Below are positions 5,936-8,944 of a DNA stretch of 8,944 nt, one piece after another; positions within the stretch are counted from its first letter, which is position 1, and every line of letters begins with the position of its first letter. The DNA is from an uncultured Bacillota bacterium (GTDB taxonomy: Bacteria > Bacillota > Clostridia > Peptostreptococcales > Anaerovoracaceae). The position numbers and the translations under genes were made by a program. The notes under the pieces are model-generated. The model did no database searches and was not told the origin of the DNA. It worked only from the letters and a program-made list of their open reading frames with translations. Location of the stretch: contig CAMKAM010000050.1 of the NCBI GenBank assembly GCA_946410475.1, forward strand, positions 1 through 8,944, in the 5' to 3' direction.

Positions 5936-6012
5936 AGTGAATCGCTGGTGCGGACAGTTACATGGATCAAGTAGTAGGCTGAAAGAATAAAGGAACAGAA
6001 AGGACGAATGAT

Positions 6013-6492
6013 ATGGCGATGCATATAGTGATGGTGAATCCGGAGATCCCCCCGAACACGGGCAATGTCGCAAGGACATGCGCGGCGACGGGGACGTGTC
6101 TGCATCTGGTGAAGCCGCTCGGATTCAGTATAGATGACAGGAGCCTGAAGAGGGCGGGGCTGGACTACTGGCCCTATGTCAGGCTGTTCGTCCATGAGAG
6201 TCTCGAGGAGTTCCTCGAAGAATACGAAGTGAAGCAGGGACGGAGGATGTTCCTTGCGACCACTAAGGGAGGCATGATGTATACGGAGCCCGAGTACAAA
6301 GACGGCGACATGATACTGTTCGGCTGTGAGACGAAGGGGCTCGACCGCGAGTTCATAGAGGAGCGGAAGGACAGGGCCATAAGGATACCTATGAGCGAGG
6401 ACACGAGGCTGCGTTCATTCAATCTGGCGAATTCGGTGAACATCATACTGTTCGAGGCGCTTCGCCAGCAGGGCTTTCCGGGACTCGAGTAA
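6013..6492 (+). CDS. trmL: tRNA (cytidine/uridine-34-2'-O)-methyltransferase
   Basis: A 159-residue SPOUT-class methyltransferase that uses S-adenosylmethionine to methylate the ribose of wobble base 34 in certain tRNA-Leu species; E. coli TrmL has 157 residues. The three SPOUT motifs are present: NPEIPPNTGNVARTCAATG (9-27), LFGCETKGL (102-110), and IRIPMSEDTRLRSFNLANS (123-141), which forms part of the trefoil-knot cofactor site. RAGLDYW (47-53) is also typical. Compared with E. coli there are a few extra residues before the FNLANS motif. AAAGGA (5999-6004) lies eight bases before the ATG; a nearby ATG at 6008 is out of frame. It is transcribed alone. Arg is mostly AGG and Ile mostly ATA, pointing to modest expression. 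Confidence 0.93.
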   Translation: MAMHIVMVNPEIPPNTGNVARTCAATGTCLHLVKPLGFSIDDRSLKRAGLDYWPYVRLFVHESLEEFLEEYEVKQGRRMFLATTKGGMMYTEPEYKDGDMILFGCETKGLDREFIEERKDRAIRIPMSEDTRLRSFNLANSVNIILFEALRQQGFPGLE

Positions 6493-6547
6493 GCCGCTTC
6501 AGACACGGAGAGAGCGCTGAAGGAAGCGGCGAAAAAAGCGGCTTACT
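6488..6547. repeat. Inverted repeat at the trmL stop codon with two alternative pairings
   Basis: AGTAAGCCGCTT (6488-6499), which includes the trmL stop codon, is perfectly complementary to AAGCGGCTTACT (6536-6547). Inside, GAAGCGGC (6523-6530) can instead pair with GCCGCTTC (6493-6500). Neither form is followed by a T-run, so this is not a standard intrinsic terminator. It may stabilise or end the trmL transcript. Confidence 0.7.
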
Positions 6548-6584
6548 GTGCCCTTAAAATAAAAGACATTCAACTAAACACGGG

Positions 6585-6613
6585 TTGAATAATAAACCGT
6601 ACAGTTATATAAT
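6585..6613 (+). promoter_or_regulatory. Sigma-A promoter of gap-pgk
   Basis: TTGAAT (6585-6590), exactly 17 bases, then TATAAT (6608-6613). Transcription would start near 6620, leaving a leader of about 220 bases before gap. Confidence 0.8.
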
Positions 6614-6686
6614 AATAGGGAACGAAACAAATGGATGAACCCGGGATACAGAATATGCAAAACAAAGAACCGAAAAATCGTTACAG

Positions 6687-6746
6687 CTGCCTGTGACTGC
6701 TCTTCCTCGTCTATGAGAGGATGAGTATAACTGGGCAGATTTTTTT
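6687..6746 (+). terminator. Terminator-like attenuator hairpin in the gap leader
   Basis: CTGCC (6687-6691) pairs with GGCAG (6734-6738). An inner stem CTC-T-TCCTC (6700-6708) pairs with GAGGA-T-GAG (6716-6724), and T7 follows at 6740-6746. An alternative hairpin, GTTACAG (6680-6686) with CTGTGAC (6691-6697), overlaps the outer 5' arm and would exclude it. The internal loops make the terminator moderate in strength; a regulatory role is inferred. Confidence 0.6.
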
Positions 6747-6840
6747 CGGCTGATGCGCATGTGTAAGGAGAAGGTGTTCCGGCAATATCCGATGAATTAT
6801 AACTAGCGATATTTTTTTGAAAAACAAGGAGGCAAAAAAA

Positions 6841-7854
6841 ATGGGTGTAAAAGTTGGTCTTAGCGGGTTCGGAAGAATTAGCAGAACTGTTCTTCGTGCG
6901 GCAATGAACGATCCTGAGATCGAGATCTGTGCGATCAACAAGAGAAAGGCTAATCTTGAGTACATGAAGTACATGCTCAAGTATGACTCCACATTCGGAA
7001 GATTCCCGGCTGAGCTGGATATTTATGACGAAGGTCTCGTCATAGGCGGAAAGAAAGTTAGAGTTTTCAGCGAGGACAACCTCGAGGATATTCCGTGGTC
7101 GGAGTGCGGCGCTGAGTACATCATCGAGTCGACAGGCGCTTTCCTGACGACAGAGAAGGCACAGGGCCACTTCAAGGGCGGCGCAAAGAAGGTCATCCTT
7201 TCGGCTCCGGCTAAAGACGACACACCGACATTCGTAATGGGCGTCAACCACGACACATACACAAGCGACATCGATGTAGTATCGAACGCTTCCTGCACAA
7301 CGAACTGCCTGGCTCCGCTGTCCAAGGTCGTCTTCGACAACTGGGGCATCAAGCAGGGCCTGATGGCTACGATCCACGCTTCGACATCGAAGCAGAAGGT
7401 AGTTGACTCCAAGTCCGAGAAAGACTGGAGAACAGGAAGAAGCGTATACGGCAACATCATCCCGTCGACAACAGGCGCTGCTAAGGCAGTAGGTCTCGTT
7501 ATCCCTGAGCTGCAGGGCAAGATGACAGGTATCTCCTATCGTATCCCGGCTGCTGACGTTTCTCTCGTAGACCTGAACGTCGAGACAGAGAAGGCTACGA
7601 CTCTCGAAGAGATCTGCGCTGCAATGAAGGCTGCTTCGGAAGGTGAACTGAAGGGCATCCTCGAATATGTAGATGACGAAGTAACATCGATCGACTTCCT
7701 CGGCGATCCGTGCACATCGATATTCGACGCTCGTCAGGGCATCCAGCTGAGCGACCACCTCTTCAAGCTCGTTGCTTACTATGACAACGAATTCGGCTAC
7801 TCGAGCAAGCTCCTGATGCTGGCTAAGCACATGGCTTCGGTAGATGCCAAGTAA
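6841..7854 (+). CDS. gap: Glyceraldehyde-3-phosphate dehydrogenase, type I
   Basis: A 337-residue cytosolic enzyme that converts glyceraldehyde 3-phosphate, phosphate and NAD(P)+ to 1,3-bisphosphoglycerate. Catalytic Cys152 is in SNASCTTNCLAPL (148-160) and His179 is in ATIHAST. WRTGR (196-200), PSTTGAAKAVG (208-218), Arg234 and YYDNEFGYS (313-321) are all present. Two sites differ from the usual form. The dinucleotide loop reads GLSGFGRISR (6-15) instead of GINGFGRIGR. The end of the second beta strand reads AINKRK (31-36), where NAD enzymes have Asn-Asp; loss of the Asp with added basic residues suggests NADP can be used. AAGGAGG (6826-6832), eight bases before the ATG, fixes the start; an in-frame TTG at 6817 is rejected. 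It is followed by pgk after 97 bases and uses strongly biased codons. Confidence 0.95.
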   Translation: MGVKVGLSGFGRISRTVLRAAMNDPEIEICAINKRKANLEYMKYMLKYDSTFGRFPAELDIYDEGLVIGGKKVRVFSEDNLEDIPWSECGAEYIIESTGAFLTTEKAQGHFKGGAKKVILSAPAKDDTPTFVMGVNHDTYTSDIDVVSNASCTTNCLAPLSKVVFDNWGIKQGLMATIHASTSKQKVVDSKSEKDWRTGRSVYGNIIPSTTGAAKAVGLVIPELQGKMTGISYRIPAADVSLVDLNVETEKATTLEEICAAMKAASEGELKGILEYVDDEVTSIDFLGDPCTSIFDARQGIQLSDHLFKLVAYYDNEFGYSSKLLMLAKHMASVDAK

Positions 7855-7894
7855 GCGTTCACTGACGCAAATAATCTGAGTTGATCATTAGCGT

Positions 7895-7935
7895 GCCCGG
7901 CAGGCCAGAACTTTCGGCATGCCGGGCTGTCTTTT
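7895..7935 (+). terminator. Terminator-like hairpin between gap and pgk
   Basis: GCCCGGCA (7895-7902) pairs perfectly with TGCCGGGC (7920-7927) around a 17-base loop, followed by TGTCTTTT (7928-7935). No good promoter is seen between it and pgk, so it probably allows partial read-through or protects the 3' end of a processed gap mRNA. Confidence 0.7.
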
Positions 7936-7951
7936 CAAAAGAGGGTTAAAA

Positions 7952-8944
7952 ATGAAAAAAACAGTCAAGGATGTAGATGTAAAAGGAAAGAAGACGCTGG
8001 TAAGATGCGACTTCAATGTACCTATGCAGGACGGAAAGATAACGGACGATATCCGTATCCGCGCCGCCCTGCCTACTATTCAGTATCTCAAGGATAACGG
8101 AGCGAAGGTCATCCTCATGAGCCACATGGGAAGACCTAAGGGCGAGCCCAAGCCGGAGTTCACACTTGCTCCTGTTGCTGAAAGACTTTCCGAGCTGCTC
8201 TGCAGCGAAGTGAAGTTCGCTCAGTCGGACGTCGTGGTAGATGACAGCGTCAAGGCGGCTGTCGACGCGATGCAGGACGGAGACGTAGTTCTTCTTGAGA
8301 ATACAAGATACCGCAAGGAAGAGACAAACAACGAAGAGCCGTTCACGGGCGAACTCGCTTCTCTGGGCGAACTGTTCGTAAACGATGCTTTCGGTACGGC
8401 TCACAGAGCTCACTGCTCGACAGCGGGAGTTGCTTCCTACATGCCGGCCGTATCGGGATTCCTTATCGAGAAGGAACTGACATTCCTGGGCGATGCCGTC
8501 AACGATCCGGAAAGACCGTTCGTCGCCATCATGGGCGGATCGAAGGTGTCGGACAAGATCAAGGTCATCGAGAACCTTCTGGACAAGGTAGACACGCTGC
8601 TCATCGGCGGAGGAATGGCTTATACATTCTTCAAGGCAAAGGGCTATGAGATCGGAACATCGATCCTCGATGAAGAGGGCATAGAGCTTGCTGCGGATCT
8701 GATGAAGAAGGCTGAAGAGAAGGGCGTAGATCTAGAGATCCCGGTAGACACAGTCGTTGCTACAGAGTTCAATAACGAAGCCGATTCCGCTATGGTAGCT
8801 GCTGATGCTATCCCGGCTGACATGATGGGAATGGATATAGGCGCTGAGACGAGAAAGATCTACACCGCCATCATCGAGCAGGCGAAGACGGTCGTATGGA
8901 ACGGACCGATGGGCGTATTCGAGATGCCGAACTTCGCGGCAGGA
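7952..8944 (+). CDS. pgk: Phosphoglycerate kinase (3' end beyond window)
   Basis: The frame is open from ATG 7952 to the window edge: 331 residues of an enzyme usually near 395-400. It transfers phosphate from 1,3-bisphosphoglycerate to ADP, the first ATP-yielding step of glycolysis. Seen in order are KTLVRCDFNVP (14-24) with substrate residues Asp20 and Asn22, Arg35, SHMGRP (57-62) with His58 and Arg61, LLENTRYRKEE (114-124) with Arg119, GTAHRAH (148-154) with Arg152, GGSKVSDKI (195-203) with Lys198 and Lys202, the GGGMAYTF hinge region (219-226), and VVWNGPMGVFE (314-324). GAGGG (7941-7945), six bases before the ATG, supports the start. Only the last part of the C-terminal nucleotide-binding domain is missing. 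It directly follows gap on the same strand and shares its codon bias. Further glycolytic genes may lie beyond the edge. Confidence 0.96.
   Translation, partial: MKKTVKDVDVKGKKTLVRCDFNVPMQDGKITDDIRIRAALPTIQYLKDNGAKVILMSHMGRPKGEPKPEFTLAPVAERLSELLCSEVKFAQSDVVVDDSVKAAVDAMQDGDVVLLENTRYRKEETNNEEPFTGELASLGELFVNDAFGTAHRAHCSTAGVASYMPAVSGFLIEKELTFLGDAVNDPERPFVAIMGGSKVSDKIKVIENLLDKVDTLLIGGGMAYTFFKAKGYEIGTSILDEEGIELAADLMKKAEEKGVDLEIPVDTVVATEFNNEADSAMVAADAIPADMMGMDIGAETRKIYTAIIEQAKTVVWNGPMGVFEMPNFAAG

Larger units (their letters stand above)
5663..6012. other. Intergenic region with two repeats and the trmL promoter; no gene seen
   Basis: Contains the two 44-base repeats, the trmL promoter and a roughly 70-base trmL leader. 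Between the repeats are a small dyad GCCAG (5830-5834)/CTGGC (5846-5850) and an A6-CGA-T5 tract (5803-5816). Short open frames here have no ribosome binding site of note, and no convincing protein or known RNA family is recognised. Confidence 0.6.
6548..6840 (+). other. gap promoter region and long 5' leader; no gene seen
   Basis: Holds the gap promoter and about 220 bases of predicted untranslated leader, with a terminator-like hairpin in the middle. After it lie a weak AT-rich dyad, AATATC (6784-6789) and GATATT (6808-6813) leading into a T-run (6812-6818), and finally the gap ribosome binding site. A 21-codon frame (6631-6696) is present but poorly supported. No known riboswitch family or T-box is recognised. 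Confidence 0.55.

Noticed and set aside
6749..6840. Second terminator in the gap leader, AATATC/GATATT followed by a T-run
   Set aside because: The stem has six AT-rich pairs and a loop of about 18 bases, too weak to call a terminator.
1..8944. Search for defence systems, insertion sequences, CRISPR arrays, prophage genes or tRNAs
   Set aside because: No terminal inverted repeats with transposase, no regularly spaced repeats, no phage-like genes and no tRNA cloverleaf were seen; all genes are housekeeping types.

Overview
The window looks like a chromosomal housekeeping stretch from a moderately GC-rich Firmicute, probably an anaerobic member of the Clostridia. This is inferred from the strong AGGAGG-type ribosome binding sites, the sigma-A style promoters, the tandem glycine riboswitch, the NCS2 uracil permease and the gap-pgk pair. 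No mobile element, CRISPR array, tRNA or rRNA is visible, and the genes are ordinary metabolic or repair genes. The interesting content is mostly regulatory RNA and unusual versions of familiar enzymes.

Layout. Positions 1-133 hold the end of a Gln-rich protein with a Cys-rich C-terminus, followed by a bidirectional terminator. A uracil permease (uraA, minus strand, 245-1546) and endonuclease III (nth, plus strand, 1736-2383) diverge from back-to-back promoters around 1625-1693. nth converges on a minus-strand pair across a shared bidirectional terminator (2415-2451). The pair is homoserine dehydrogenase (hom, 3010-3990) followed by a SEC-C zinc-motif protein (2486-3013), joined by an ATGA stop/start overlap. 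The Hom protein has no C-terminal ACT domain.

Divergent from hom, across an AT-rich spacer, a consensus promoter (4149-4177) drives a tandem glycine riboswitch (about 4202-4350). An intrinsic terminator (4344-4399) follows, and then a class I PLP aminotransferase (4418-5608) with its own terminator. The terminator's 5' arm overlaps the closing strand of aptamer 2, which suggests a glycine-activated (ON) switch. Hom and an aspartate-type aminotransferase would both belong to aspartate-family metabolism, which can lead through threonine to glycine, so the arrangement makes metabolic sense. The aminotransferase substrate cannot be read from the sequence.

The 350-base gap 5663-6012 holds two equally long 44-base imperfect repeats of unknown function; the second lies against the extended -10 promoter of trmL (6013-6492, tRNA wobble-base 2'-O-methyltransferase). 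The gap 6493-6840 holds an inverted repeat at the trmL stop codon, then a good promoter and a leader of about 220 bases before the glycolytic genes. That leader contains a terminator-like hairpin and a mutually exclusive alternative hairpin. gap (6841-7854) encodes a GAPDH with a basic Asn-Lys-Arg-Lys sequence where NAD-dependent enzymes usually have Asp. After another terminator-like hairpin comes pgk (7952 to the window edge, incomplete). gap and pgk encode consecutive steps of glycolysis.

Codon choice separates the genes: the aminotransferase, gap and pgk favour AGA for Arg and ATC for Ile, as expected of strongly expressed genes, whereas trmL and nth use AGG and ATA freely. I do not see a new defence or mobile system here.
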